A DNA stretch of 64,000 bases from Epiperipatus broadwayi (GCA_028023455.1 JAQFVV010000032.1:870001-934000); one strand, 5' to 3'; shown: positions 48,874 through 61,020, counted from the first letter of the stretch. Numbers and translations are program-made. Notes: a model not told the origin generated them from the sequence alone.

Positions 48874-49868
48874 AGTAATGAGCAAGCATAAAAATAGTGA
48901 TCGTGTGATGTTTACTGATTGTAACTCTTGTTAATGGAATATCTGTTTGTAAGTATAATTTTGAATACACAAATAATAGCATGTCATGTATAAATAATAC
49001 TCATAAGCCATTAAATGAAAAAAATAAATAAAATGAATCATCTATTATTTAAGTTTTGATTATTTTAAGTGTTTATTGATATTGCTGTAAATAAAGAGTT
49101 AACTTGTATATTAACCTGATTTAAATATAGTGTAAATTATTCTGAAATTATGATTGAACATTTAAAGAATAAAGATAATTTTCTATTTTTAACACCTTCA
49201 TAACATTAATGAAATGCCAATTTGTAATTGTAAATATTAAATACAGTACACATATATTTTAAATGGAAGTAACTGTACTTCAGAAGCTATATATAATAAC
49301 AATCATACATTATAAATTTGCATAAACAGATGTTTTATTCGTTTGTAGATAATAAGGATTATGAACTGGTTAAAATGGTTAAACAAAAAATTGGCAGTTG
49401 AATGAGTTCCCAATAAGTATTGTCAGATCTGCATTTGCTTTAAGGATAATATCTTATTTGGTAATTTTATGATTTTCCATCAAAATGCCCAAATAAAAAA
49501 AGTCAAAAACATGGGATAGCAACATGTTTAAAATTTGTATTTAAAATCATAATGTAAATATGGCATATTGTATTTTTATAGATTGTTATGTTTTAGGTTT
49601 ATTATAAGATATGAAAATGTAACTTTCTTTGTCCTGAAATTGAGAGCTATTGTATTTATCCCTGTGATCAGTTGTGGTATCTGCTAAATAAATTTTGGAT
49701 TTTTTGATTGGTAGATAATTATCTGATATTTGTTACTTATATTTAGATTTTCGTTTAGAGTCATATTTATAGGATGGATGTTGAAGGTAGATGTGTATTA
49801 ATTTTAGATAGAGCGCATTTGAATTCCTTACCAGTTTATTTGAGAATTTGTTTTTTGAATATAAAAGT
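48874..49868. other. Tail of copy 2, then AT-rich DNA
   Basis: 48874-48925 is a partial inner unit of family F. After about 48930 the DNA is unrecognised. The last 9 bases before copy 3 (AATATAAAA) recur after it. Confidence 0.45.
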
Positions 49869-49983
49869 TGTTAAAACAGGCAAAACTCACTATATATATA
49901 TATATATTGCCACACACAGCAAGCTAGAATAATCAATGGATGCCAGAAGGCTTGTGCACAAAATCCCCATCTAGTGCCTACTC

Positions 49984-50042
49984 ATCCAATATCCCCAGAC
50001 CAGTTTCTGGCTTATGACCTTCGTCAGTGAGGAGCCTTGGAT
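49984..50042 (-). ncRNA. Hammerhead-ribozyme-like motif, copy 3 left (best copy)
   Basis: Minus strand, 5' to 3': outer stem I ATCCAA, bulge GGC, inner stem I TCCTCA, core CTGACGA, stem II GGT-loop-GCC flanked by one A on each side, GAAAC, loop TG, GTC, then TGGGGA, TA, TTGGAT. All stem I pairs form (6+6 bp). Core bases C3, T4, G5, A6, G8, A9 and G12, A13, A14 are as required; position 7 may vary. A15.1 pairs with T16.1 and C15.2 with G16.2, giving the very short stem III typical of hammerheads in Penelope-like elements. Cleavage would follow GTC. The weak point is the A-A opposition where stem II normally starts with G-C. Confidence 0.65.
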
Positions 50043-50608
50043 CTGAGAGCACTGCACCTAGATCATAGGATCTAAAGCAACCCTCCAGAAACCACCTTTT
50101 ATCTCCATTTAACTACAAAACTATGAGTCTTAAGCTGAAAACACCTTAATGTTTTCAATCTAAGCCCATTAGCTTATATAGTCGTATGGATCAGAACCCA
50201 GTTCAGTAGCCATACATTTTGGTGTCTTTGGTTCTTAAATAACTATAGCCACCACTATCCTATTAGGCAGGATTGGTTTTAAGCCAATAAACATCACATG
50301 ACTACCACCTCTTATGCTTGTATATAACTGTTGTTAAAACAGGTGGTGGTCATGTGATGTTTATTGGCTTAAAACCAATCCTGCCTAATATGATGGTGGT
50401 AGCTATGGTTATTTAAGAACCAAAAACACCAAAATGTACAGGTACTGAACTGGGTTCAGACCCATATGACTGTATAAGCTAATGGGCTTGGATTGAAAAC
50501 ATTAAGGTGTTTTCAGTTTAAGACTCATAGTTTTGTAGTTAAATGAAGATAAAAAGTGGTTGCTGGAGGGTTTCATTAGATCTTAAGATCTAGGTGCAGT
50601 GCTCTCAG

Positions 50609-50667
50609 GTCCAAGGCTTTTGACTGATGAAGGCCATAAGCCAGAAACTAGTCTGGGGATATTGGAT
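50609..50667 (+). ncRNA. Hammerhead-ribozyme-like motif, copy 3 right
   Basis: Plus strand: core CTGATGA, stem II GGC/GCC, GAAAC-TA-GTC and TGGGGA all present. Inner stem I is TTTTGA, so one pair is lost and three become T-G. Outer stem I is GTCCAA/TTGGAT. Confidence 0.6.
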
Positions 50668-50879
50668 GAGTAGACACTAGATGGGGATTTTATGCACAAG
50701 CCTTCTGGCATCCATTAATTACTCTAGCTTGCTGTGTGTGGCAATATATATAGTGAGTTTTGCCTGTTTTAACAACAGATACACAAGCATAAGAGGTGGT
50801 GGTCATGTGATGTTTATTGGCTTAAATATAAAAATTTGTAATATGGCCCATGAAGATTAGTCACAGTTTAGATAGATTG

Positions 50880-51545
50880 GATATTGAAGCTTGCTTTTTG
50901 TTGAATGGAACTAAAGAGATTGTATATAGATCTTTTATGTTAAACAGCCTTTGTGATAGATAATTTGCTAAATCACATATATATGTGGTGGTAAACTGAC
51001 TGAGATGTGAAAATACAAATTTAGGGATTCCATGTGGCCCTGGATGACAAGAGTTTGGTATTGTGGTTAGCTTCAGGAAAAAATCAGTAGCATGGAATGG
51101 TTTATCTAACTCTGGTTGGCCAAATAGATCTTCAGGCAGTGTGAAGGTAACAATGTGACTGCAGATTTTGTTTGAAGTATTTGTATATTGGTTTTATCAT
51201 ATTACATCCAGCTTTGGTGATACCTTGTTTTCAAGTGCTTATAAAAGTCTAACAGTGAAAGGACATCCTAGAGCCCATTTAATGTACCCTCATGTCCAGG
51301 TGTGTTGTTTTGTTAGACAGGTTTTTTTTTCTTTTTTGTGGCAAGGTACTCTTTTAGAGTGTTGCAGGGGTTATTATATATTTGTGTAGTCTTTTTATAT
51401 GCGCATTAATTCCTTTATGAAGCTCTACTTTGAAATCAAATTTGTTCCTACTGGTGTGTCTTGATGGTGAGATATTTTGAAAATTTACTATAGTTCTGAA
51501 TGGGCTGATGAGTCTCTTAAAGCCATCAAGCATGTAATTTAAATA
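50880..51545 (-). pseudogene. Coding-like remnant, function unknown
   Basis: Minus-strand frames with protein-like composition in 5' to 3' order: LISPFRTIVNFQNISPSRHT followed by KFDFKVELHKGINAHIKRL, a KRKKNLSNKTTHLDMRVH block, then after a shift LPEDLFGQPELDKPFHATDF and HPGPHGIPKFVFSH. Stops interrupt about every 40-60 codons. No family is recognised; a decayed transposon ORF is the simplest reading. The upper part (51550-51980) may continue the same ORF. Confidence 0.35.
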
Positions 51546-52685
51546 TGTATTTTTTTATTATACCTGTGACAATTATTTCTATTTGGGTCTGTTATTATTA
51601 ATGGGTATTTTACTTATTTATAATTTTTTAAATGTGTCTCTCTGCTGCGTAATGTGAAATTCTTTGATTAAATATCTAGGATTTAGGTGTACTGCTATTT
51701 TAATATGCCTTCCCATAATTTTCCTCATATTAGCATTTCATATAAAAAATTGTGCAGAAATTTATATAAAGAGCAGTTTATATCTTTAATCGCTAGAACC
51801 ACTGAAGTGTCTGTAAATAACCATTTAAAAGTGAAAAGAAAAGATCCCCTGGGACTGTCAAATTAAATTTGCCAATTATCATTACCAATTTTTCTTGAAT
51901 CCAATTTCCCAGAGGGTCTTTTATATTTAACTCTGCCGTAGATGTACTTAAATTTATTTTATATCTATTAGCATAGCTCTAAGAAATCTCAATTCTGAAT
52001 TTAAAATTTGCAGTTTATTACTTGGTTTAAAGTTAATCGATTTTTTTTTCTTTCTGTGGTGCATTTTGTTTTTATTGAATTTGCTTTGGTAATGTTGGTA
52101 TATGTTGTTTTAGGCTTTTTTTATTTTTTTATTTTTTTTGCTTAACAATAATTATATTTAATAATGTTTTCTTTATTGGAATGAACATTCTTGTTTATTA
52201 TTTTAAAAACAGAAAAGAAAAAATATTGATTCTTATCCTTTTTAGGGAGAAGACTAAACAACTACATATTATTTTAAAATGTTTCCATTCTATCTTATAA
52301 ATTTTTAGTTTAAACAATTTTACTTGAAATGAACGTGGCATTTACTATGAAGTGCCCTAATATATTATTGTTGTTATTAATATTATTAAAAATACCTTAT
52401 TTTTAAGCACTTTTCTCTCATACCAATGTGCAGAACCAAGATTAATTTGTGTTACAATTACTACAAATTTCTGTCAGTAATAATAAGACATTGCTAATGT
52501 GCATTGTAGTTTTATTAACAAATGGATCTTACTTCTTAATTTTATTGCCATTAAATCAAGTGTTGTTGCGTTACTTATATGATGTAATTTTTTTTTATTA
52601 AAAATAAAATTTACTATTAACAAAATAACATTGAATTTATATATACATTGATAAAATAAATATGTAAAGAAAATACTTTGAAATA

Positions 52686-52925
52686 ATCAATCAACATCTG
52701 GAAGATTATGAAGTAACCATGTTTCTTTATACAATTTCTCTGAAGCCAATAACTTGTCTCTAGATTTAATTTTGTTCATAATTTCCAAATAAACTTTCCA
52801 AGAATTATCCCATCAGGTGATCTAAATGCGTTACCATCTGAATTTTCATGCTCATATCTTATCATTGTTTTTTCATAAAAATTCCAATGCTTAGAATGTC
52901 TTTTTAATAATAAAGATACAAATGT
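52686..52925 (-). pseudogene. Coding-like remnant with a natural-looking C-terminus, function unknown
   Basis: Minus strand: RHSKHWNFYEKTMIRYEHEN, then SDGNAFRSPDG, one frame change near 52798, then VYLEIMNKIKSRDKLLASEK and YKETWLLHNLPDVD followed by TGA. About 75 codons in all, clearly more protein-like than the flanks. Upstream pieces (LVNEMIKLYL, about 53000) could belong to it. Not recognised. Confidence 0.4.
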
Positions 52926-53009
52926 GGATTTATTATGATTTCTGATATTTTTTCATCCCTTTATCCTGAATATACTACAAATAAAGTTTGATCATCTCAT
53001 TTACAAGAT

Positions 53010-54170
53010 ATACTGTGTTAAAAAAATACCTTTGAAAACTATGTGACATTCAAGCATCAAAGTAACTGGATAAAATATAATAATTCCATTCAACTTAACT
53101 GTTTTTTTACTGATTGAGAATTGCATTCTCAACTATTGCATTAAGCTCTTTCCTTTTTCCTGCACTGTATATAAATATTATAGACCTTTTTATATAAAAT
53201 TAAAGCCAACAATGTTTTACTCTATAACTTTTAAATCACCAAAACTAAATTAATAAAGTGATAACTCAAAAAATAGCATTTAGTTTCCCAACTTTTTGAC
53301 TACAAAAATGTTATAAAACAATCATAGAAAATAAAAAAAGACAACCTATAAAATAATTAATAATTGATGACAGCATAAGTGCTAAATTATTCTATTTGAG
53401 AAATAATTTAATATTATTTTTATTATGCATTTCATCTGTTGGTGAAAATGACTCTCTCACACAAGAGTTTTGTTATCAATATGAGTGTGATCAGCTGTCA
53501 TCTACATCAACCTATGATGGTCCTACATAATTGGTATTAAAAAAAAACATTAAAAATAATAATAAAATAAAAAAAGAAAGCCAAATAATAAAAAAAAAAA
53601 AAAAGACTCTTCTTATGTACCAATGTTAATGATACACATATTGTACAAATTTTGTAATTAAGCTCAACAACTGTAATATACTTCCATAACAAGCTGAGCT
53701 AACATGTAAACTCACAAATTGTATTCTTTGATCAGTTTGAGAAAATCCCAAGTCAAAATCACTGAATAGGGGGGAAGCCCCATTCTGATTTGTGTTTATA
53801 ACACTGCTGTGATCTCTCTTAGATGACTCATGATTATCTGAGTTATTTCTTTCAACTCACTTTCGAAGATGGGCAGGTAAAATATTTATGCTAGACTTCT
53901 AACAATATAGATAGCAAAATCACTCTTTCCAAGCTAGTATATGTATTTAACTGGCATGGTATGTAACTTGCATATTATTAGCTACAGAATTTTGGAGCAC
54001 TTACATATTCCATGTAGCCTCATGTAATCTATTAAAAATTAGTAATATCTATAGTTAACATTTCCAACAAAAAATTAAATCATTTATTTACACAAAATAT
54101 TTAATCCTATAAATACTTTTACCTCTTTTTCTGTATTAATTGTAATAAATTAATAAATGTTTGAATATGT
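53010..54170. other. AT-rich DNA, nothing recognised
   Basis: Includes an A-rich stretch (53537-53605). No gene or repeat seen. Confidence 0.5.
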
Positions 54171-54288
54171 AAAAACAGAAAAGACTTTCATTGGTTAAAA
54201 TCTCTTTATTCTAGCTTAGCGCTTTGGATACTTCCACTATCTTAAACGAAAGCATTACGTTAAACCAATAAAAGCCTTTTCTGTTTTT
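54171..54288. mobile_element. 118-bp MITE with 26-bp inverted ends
   Basis: AAAAACAGAAAAGACTTTCA at the left is matched by the complement of TAAAAGCCTTTTCTGTTTTT at the right, continuing into TTGGTT/AACCAA. Flanks read ATATGT and ACATAT. Superfamily not determined. Confidence 0.75.
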
Positions 54289-56223
54289 AAATTACATATT
54301 TTGTGTAAATAAATATAATATGTATTGTTGACAATTAATATTATTATTGGATTGAAAATAGCTTGTTTTTATAAAGTAGATAATTGGTCGCATCAGACCT
54401 AAATTTTCGGTTTGCAATACAAATGAAGGTTGAAATATGACGTATTTAATTCTTTATAAAAATATATAAAGTTTAGAAAGTCGGCGGTAAAAGATGAGAC
54501 CGGTAATGAAGTAAAAGGACTCCAGGATAGTAATAATGAAAAAACCAACAGATGATTGGTCATTTCAGAGAAATGCTATTCGTATCGCTGCCGTAAATGG
54601 ATATCAATTTGCCAGTATATTAACAATAATTTATTTCAAGTAAATCTCGCAATTCAGATTTAAATAAATTCTGTCAGTAAAAAAAAAAATCGGGGGAGAG
54701 GGAGAGAGATATAGCAGCGAAAATTATCAGAACAGATGACAGTTTAGTTTCTCTTGAGAATTTAAAGTTGTACGAATGTGAAATTAAAATTTAAAATAAA
54801 TGATTTTTTTTTAAATAAAAAAAAACAACTTTCATATACTTTTAAAAATATAACTTATTTAAGTTATATTGAAATGCTATAAATTGCGCGTGAAACTAAA
54901 TAGCTGAGAGAAAAATAAGTCATATTGTGACATCCATAAAACACAGTGAAATCATGCCTTAAAGCAAACATTCTTTTAGCATATCTTTTTTCTAATAAGT
55001 ATCAAGGAAAATTAGCAGTCATGCTTTTGCATTCATTAAAAATCAAATTTACAATTTTATATGTATATCCCTATTGCTTATGTAAATACATTCGTAAAAT
55101 ACAAAATGAAAACTAAATCTTTAGCTGTAATGCGTAAATGAAATTGCATAGTAAATGCAGATTTTTTTTTTCTACTGAATGTATAAAAACTATATATATA
55201 TATAACTTAACACAAATTGAATATATACATCCAAACATATATATAAATACATATTCAGATTTATAGCGTAGCTATCATGAAGTAACCCAAAGCAAAGCCC
55301 TTGATCTTAAAAGCTCTTGTTTTAAATACAGTCTCACGGCTTAACTGTGACTCATAAGCCACATGCGGCTCTTTTTGATATGGCTCTCACAAAACTTATG
55401 AAATAAATTCATGAGATAATTTTTATTAGAATGATGCATATTTGAAACCAAATATGCTTTAATTTTTGTAGAGCAATATTTTAATGATTGTTTATGTCGT
55501 CAACTTCGATGCTTTTTTATGTTTTCTGGAAATATTGTTCGAACTTAAGTCAAATATTTGTTTTTGTTGAATATTTCTGGAGTGTCTGCGCGTATATATA
55601 TATATATTGTAAATAAAGTTTAATTAAAATATTGTATTTTGGATACAGACAATTCATTAAAATTATCAGTACGAATGTACTCTAAAAAATAAGCATTTAG
55701 CTAAAAATCTGGATTTGATATTGAGCAAAATCAATATATGTAAATGAGCCCTACTATGTAGTATAAACTATATAAATATAACCGAATACATTCTGGCGGG
55801 CACAGAGTAGCATTTTATACAATCATGTGAACAGCAATTGTGCAACTTTGAAAATAGAAAAGTGCCATATGTGCACTAATCATTGGGGGAAAAAAAACCA
55901 TAAAATGGTTAAAGACTGATATAAGAAATAGGGTTAGAATATCTGTGTGCCAAAACCGAAGTAAATGGATATACAGGGATAACTGGATTTATATATATAT
56001 ATATAATATTTGTGCTTATGAATAGTTTATCATGCAGCCAATTATTGGAATTGTTTATGGAAGTTAACATGATTTCACTCGTTTTATTTTATTATATTCT
56101 CATTATTAGCAAGTGAATAAACTTGTTTTTATTACTTTTAGTAAATGTCTTGTTAATTTATTGTAGGTTCATATGCAGCTGGTAAACATAAATCTTACCC
56201 CTGTATATATCAGGATGGCACAG
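54289..56223. other. AT-rich DNA, nothing firm
   Basis: Short (AT)n tracts at 55193-55205, 55594-55607 and 55991-56006. CACATGCGGCTCTTTTTGAT at about 55361 followed by TGGCTCTCACAAA looks like the terminal style of some hAT elements, but no second end was found. Confidence 0.35.
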
Positions 56224-59200
56224 TCAACAGGATTCGAACATGTACGGTGTAAAAGGCCATGTTAAAAATTTTTGTAAATTTAAAATGGAGAAATGCAATG
56301 TCTGTAAAGTTAAAAAACATTTAACTTGTGTATGTAGAAACAAAGACAAGAGTTGTAAAATGCAGTTAAATCCAGACTTTAAATCGTGGTGAAGTGGATT
56401 AAAAGAAAAAAAATCAATTAACAAGATTAATGACACAGATGATGGCCATATTGTTTTAGACATTATTGTCTGTGAAAGTAAAATTACAATTGAAGTGGAC
56501 AGCAGTGCCCGCCTTTATTTGTTGTCATATAAAGATTGGATAAAAATTAATGGCAGCAGTAAAAGAAATTATATACTTCAAAATACTCGGATATTAGCCA
56601 CAAATGTGAATGGCAACAAAATTGGCATATGTTGGAAAGTTTATATACTTGTAAATACTAATGATAAAGCTATTGTTTTACCATTATACATTGTGAAGAG
56701 TAGTATGTCTTCTATAAAAAAGAAATTGGTTTCATCCACTGGAAATTCATCTTCTTCAGTTGGGAACATAAGTCAGAAAAATGTTTCCCCATTTATTTAA
56801 GCCAGAATTAGTGAATTATAAACATGGCTGGTGGATATTGAAATAGTAAGGGATGCTCGGCCTATAGTATGCAAACCACTTAAAGTTTAATTTGCCTTAA
56901 AATACAAAGTTTAACAGACTATCAAAGATATGGTCAATAAAGGTGTTTTGTTTCCAGTTGAATATTTGTCATAGGCTAAACTAATAATTGTCATTATAAA
57001 AGTGGAGAGGATTATTTGTTTGTGTTGAGATTATCATGTTACTCTTAATAAATTCATTTATAAAGGAGCTTATCCAGTTCCAAATGTATGCAAAGTTTTA
57101 GCAACCCTTCAGAAGGCATCGTTCTTTACAAAGATTGATTTTGTCTGATTTCCGTTAACTACCTGTTTATAGATAAAACTTTTAACTGCGAACTAACAGA
57201 ACCCATCTAGGTCTTTATAAGTGCAACAAGTTGCCTTATATGATTGTGGTTGCTCCAAATGTGTTTTGACAAAACGATATATTTCAAAGCATGGAAGAGT
57301 TATTTCTTATTTAGATATTTTAATAACTGCTCAAACAGAATGTGAATTGGAAAGATGTGCATTGAATATTTGTTTGAGACTGGACAAAGTTGAAACTAGG
57401 ATTAATCCTTCTAAGTATATATGGGCTACATATGCAATTCAGTTTCTGGGTCATTTTACAAACCAGAAAGAAAAATAGTTTTACCTGGAAAAACAGCTGT
57501 CAAAAATTTTTCCAAGCCTAGGACCATAAAAGATTTGCAGGTGTTTTAAGGATTGATCAACCTTTTTTAAGGGTTTTTTTGAGAGGGAAATCACATATCT
57601 TACACCATTGTTTGAGCAACTACTGCATGAAGGACAGTGCTGGAATTGAACTAAATACCATGATTTACTTTTCCAGAAAGCAAATGATTTACTAATGTCT
57701 TGGCAGCTTCTTGTACATTATAACAGTGTTCAGGAAGTGATTATTACAGTCAATGCTTTTAATTTTGGAGTTGGAACTGCCATTTTGCATTGCTGTTATG
57801 GAGAATGCCCTATTGCATATGCCTTAATGACTCTGACAGCAGCTAAAAAAAAATTATAGTCAAATTGATAAAGAATTCCTGGCTATAATATTTGCTGTTA
57901 AAAAATATCATCAATATATGTATAGACATAAATACTTACTTTCACAGATCATTATCCATTACTGGGAATTTTTGGACATGATAAGAAAACTTCTAAAGCA
58001 TGCCAATCAGCATTTAATTCACTTAATTAATTTGTTAGCAGCATATGATTACGTATTAATTTACAAGCCTGGAAAAGACAGGCTGATGCTTTATCACACT
58101 TAGAAGTAAATTGCATTGACACTTAGAAGTCAAGAACTGTAAATAGCTCCAAGTTTAAAAAAGCTTGAGAAATTTTATTCAATTCAGTTGGCCCAAAAGT
58201 TGACCAAATTACACTGCAAGGCCGATCAGGAATGCTTATGAAAGTCTATCTACATGTAGTGGCTCTATTCTAATGGTGGGTTGAGTACTCATACTATCAG
58301 AAGGTCAGAAGTAAGTACTCAGTTTGCTACACTAAGAACATCCAGAAACAATGTGAATAAAGGCCTTAGCTCATTCATAGGTTTCTTTGCCTAATTAGAA
58401 CCAGGACATATAACAAATAGTTAAGAACTGTATTGAGTGCTAGTCTATTGCTGATTTTCCTCCAAAGACTTTTGATTTATAGCAAACACAACATCACTGT
58501 GGAAACATACTTAGACTATGCAGGTCTGATGAATGGATATATCTTTCTAGTTGGAATTAATTCTTATTCAAGATGGCAGAATATAACCTTGTTTAAAATA
58601 TGAACACAGAGTGTACTAGTCATGCCTTAAAAGAGATCTTTTCAGATCATGGTTTTTTGGAAATAATAGTTTTGGACAATTGAACAGGATTTACAGTGCA
58701 AGAAATACATAAGTTTTTATCTGATAAAGAAATAAAACACATACTCATCACCCCTTATCATCTGAAATCAAATGCTATATTTGAAAGTGACACTGAATAA
58801 AATGCCTCACAAATACATACATGTAGCTTTGATTAATGAGATGTTTTATCAGCATTTACCCTAGTGTGTTAACAATGAAAACACCAGGCTGCATCTCAAA
58901 TGTCACACACATTAATTAAAGATGTTAACTGATAAAAATGTTATTGTGAATAATAATAATGATGCTGAAAAATTTTTAATCAGTGAACTAGTATTGGGGT
59001 CATGATGTTTCCTAGTGTTGTAATGGAAGTTCCCTCTAAAAATCTTTGAGTGGTTAAACTGAATAATAGAAATATTCTGAAGAGACATGTTAAACATTTA
59101 TGATCTTGGCAGAGTGAAACAATAGATGTGAATAAGATCCAAATCACATTACAAATAAACTGCAGAATTTGATGAAGAAAAGCAATGTGTTGTCATCTCC

Positions 59201-59425
59201 TCAGAAATATAAATAAATAAATATCCACAGTTAATCAAGCCAATCAATAAGATATAATGAGTACACAGTCAGATGATCAGGTTATACAATCAGATCTAAT
59301 AGATGTAATGGATAATCAAGAGGAAGAAAGATTTATCTCCTACCAGACACACCAGAATTTGACAACAAACAATAAGACTGCAAAATTATTGTTTGTAACT
59401 GAGACAAGCTGTTTTTCTAGAGTGG
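56224..59425 (+). pseudogene. Ty3/gypsy pol remnant 2 (zinc knuckle, protease, RT, RNase H, integrase)
   Basis: All domains of a gypsy pol in order but with many stops and shifts. A CCHC knuckle (CNVC-4-H-4-C, about 56300) follows a KGHVKNFCKF segment. The protease has VDSSA at about 56495 where D-T-G/S-A is required. RT: an F-T-K-I-D-F block (about 57128) and YLDI at about 57308 in place of Y-x-D-D, so the second aspartate is lost. RNase H: FLAIIFAVKKYHQYMY (about 57880) and AAYDYVLIYKPGKDR (about 58050). Integrase: LDYAGL (about 58515), the VLDN.TGF block (about 58670), HILITPYHLKSN (about 58740), and a C-terminal RNILKRHVKHL (about 59070). The order and style match the K02A2.6-like lineage common in invertebrates. 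Inactive. No 5' LTR was found. Confidence 0.85.
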
Positions 59426-59431
59426 GGGAGA
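59420..59431 (+). promoter_or_regulatory. Polypurine tract before the gypsy-2 3' LTR
   Basis: GAGTGGGGGAGA directly before TGTGCACAAT at 59432, the usual plus-strand primer site at the left edge of a 3' LTR. Confidence 0.75.
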
Positions 59432-60676
59432 TGTGCACAATATGTTATAAACTTATATATATCTGCTTTACATGTTTTATAATTTAAAAATATATGAAAA
59501 AATTTATTAAAAAAAAAATAATAGTTATAGAAATAATTGTTTAAGAGGTAGATTTTAAAATGTAATTTTGTAAAAGTATAAAAGGTTGTATTTTTTTTTT
59601 AAGAGAATAAAGCTTTTTTATTGAAAATGGGTATGAAAAAAATTAGAAAAAAAAAGATTTTAAAAACTTACTCTTCTTTTTATAAATAAAAAAACAATAA
59701 GTTAAAAGAATAAATATATAAAAATAAATCTTGGTGAGAAATCTAAAACAAAAAGGATTATTTAATTAATTAGTATAAGAGAACTTTTGGAATGTCAGAT
59801 TTCTGACTGATAATACAATCAAAATCAATAATTATAATAATTAAAAACTATGTAAGCTATCTATTCAGTAAATGTGAAGAGATAGATTAATCTAAAAAAA
59901 AAGATTAGATTAAAGAAAAATATAAAATCAATTAAATTAAAGAAAATGTAAAATTTAATTTAAAAATAGATTTAAAGCTGTGATAAGGAAAAGACAATGG
60001 GAGAGAAAAGATATATAAGGTTGCAGCTGTCTATTATTATTCCAGTCTCAATTTGTTAGATTATTCCAGTCTCCATTTTGTGATTGATTTATTACATTAT
60101 TCATTGCTCCAGAAATTCAGAAATCTAAGGACAGAATAGAGCCAGTCATTGTAGCTGTGGAAAATATTATTGCAGAAAGCTGCAGAACTAGGAATATACA
60201 TTGCTAAACTGCTTCAGAAGTGTTTGACTGGGCTTCAGGCCCCAAAGTTCTCCAAAAATCAACTGTCCACACCTGGAACCAACACCTAGAATCAATGCTT
60301 AAGTCATGAGATAGATGATGTGACTACTCTCTCTCTCCCAATTCGAGTTGCAGAATGGAAGGCAAGCATGAAACCATTGATAGAGACTAAAAAGTCAAAT
60401 GTCTGGAAAGTAATACTAATAAAAACCAAGACCAAATGAACTGTGTCATCTAATCATTGAAAACCTAGGTAAATATATTTTGATCACTGTCTATTTTTAA
60501 ATGAAATGAACTCTAACAAAGGTCTATATAAATTTAGCCTAAATTAATCACTTATAATTTTATTATATTATTTTATATTGTTTTAGATATGTCTATGCGT
60601 GAATAAACACTAATGTTTGCTTAATTATTATTTGGTCTATTCTCTCTCTCTCTCTCTCTCTCTTGTCATTGTGTCA
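59432..60676 (+). repeat. 3' LTR of gypsy remnant 2 (right end uncertain)
   Basis: Begins TGTGCACAAT after the polypurine tract. Contains TATATAAGG at about 60012, a donor-like CCTAGGTAAA near 60465 and GAATAAACAC near 60600 (possible poly(A) signal), then a (TC)n tract at 60640-60663. The end is set at TGTGTCA (about 60676) only because the internal signals stop there; no 5' LTR is available to check it. Confidence 0.45.
60640..60663. repeat. (TC)n microsatellite
   Basis: Twelve TC dinucleotides in a row. Confidence 0.95.
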
Positions 60677-60775
60677 CTATGAATTTAAAGTTATAAATAA
60701 TTTTATATGCTAAGTTAAATGTTCTGGACAGCCTGATTAAGAGTAGGAGATACTTGTGATATTTCAAGCACTGTA

Positions 60776-61020
60776 TTATGTGTCTGTATCTGAAGAATGC
60801 TGGCTATATAACATATGGTTAGTTGGCATCTGAATTTGATCCTCAAAACAAATAAAATAGTTTGGATAGCAGGATTTTTGTTTCAGCAGTTGAGGTGGGT
60901 CACGGTCAGAAAATGTGGTCTTGTTATGCCCAATCTGGCCATGGATATCATTGATAATCATTTTATCAATGGTATTCTCCTCTCTTCTTGAAGGATCAGA
61001 CCATTCCCATAGTATTAAGG
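60776..61020 (-). pseudogene. Coding-like minus-strand segment, function unknown
   Basis: About 80 codons open on the minus strand from near 61020 to a stop at 60776: WEWSDPSRREENTIDKMIIN, DIHGQIGHNKTTFSDRDPPQ, then CYPNYFICFEDQIQM. Composition is protein-like and unlike the AT-rich flanks. No acceptor or donor is obvious. Not recognised; it could be an exon, a retrocopy fragment or part of an element. Confidence 0.35.

Larger units (their letters stand above)
49869..50826. mobile_element. Long foldback family F, copy 3
   Basis: Palindrome 49869-50774 (TGTTAAAACAGGCAAAACTC and its complement at the other end) with centre near 50322, followed by a partial repeat of the inner unit (AAGAGGTGGTGGTCATGTGA, 50790-50809) up to 50826. 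AATATAAAA occurs immediately left (49859-49867) and again at 50825-50833, a possible 9-bp target duplication, as used by foldback and MULE elements. The arms contain a (TA)n tract near the ends and one hammerhead-like motif each. Closely similar to copy 2 and to the single arm at 4781. Confidence 0.85.

Noticed and set aside
48679-48885. 68-codon minus-strand frame
   Set aside because: Falls wholly within foldback copy 2; conserved only as part of the non-coding arm.
51500-51530. CTGATGAGTCTCTTAAAG as another hammerhead core
   Set aside because: No GAAA partner or stem I follows at the required distance.
55320-55600. hAT-like end with GCGGCTCT and TGGCTCTC blocks
   Set aside because: Only one end is suggestive; no matching inverted end or 8-bp duplication found.
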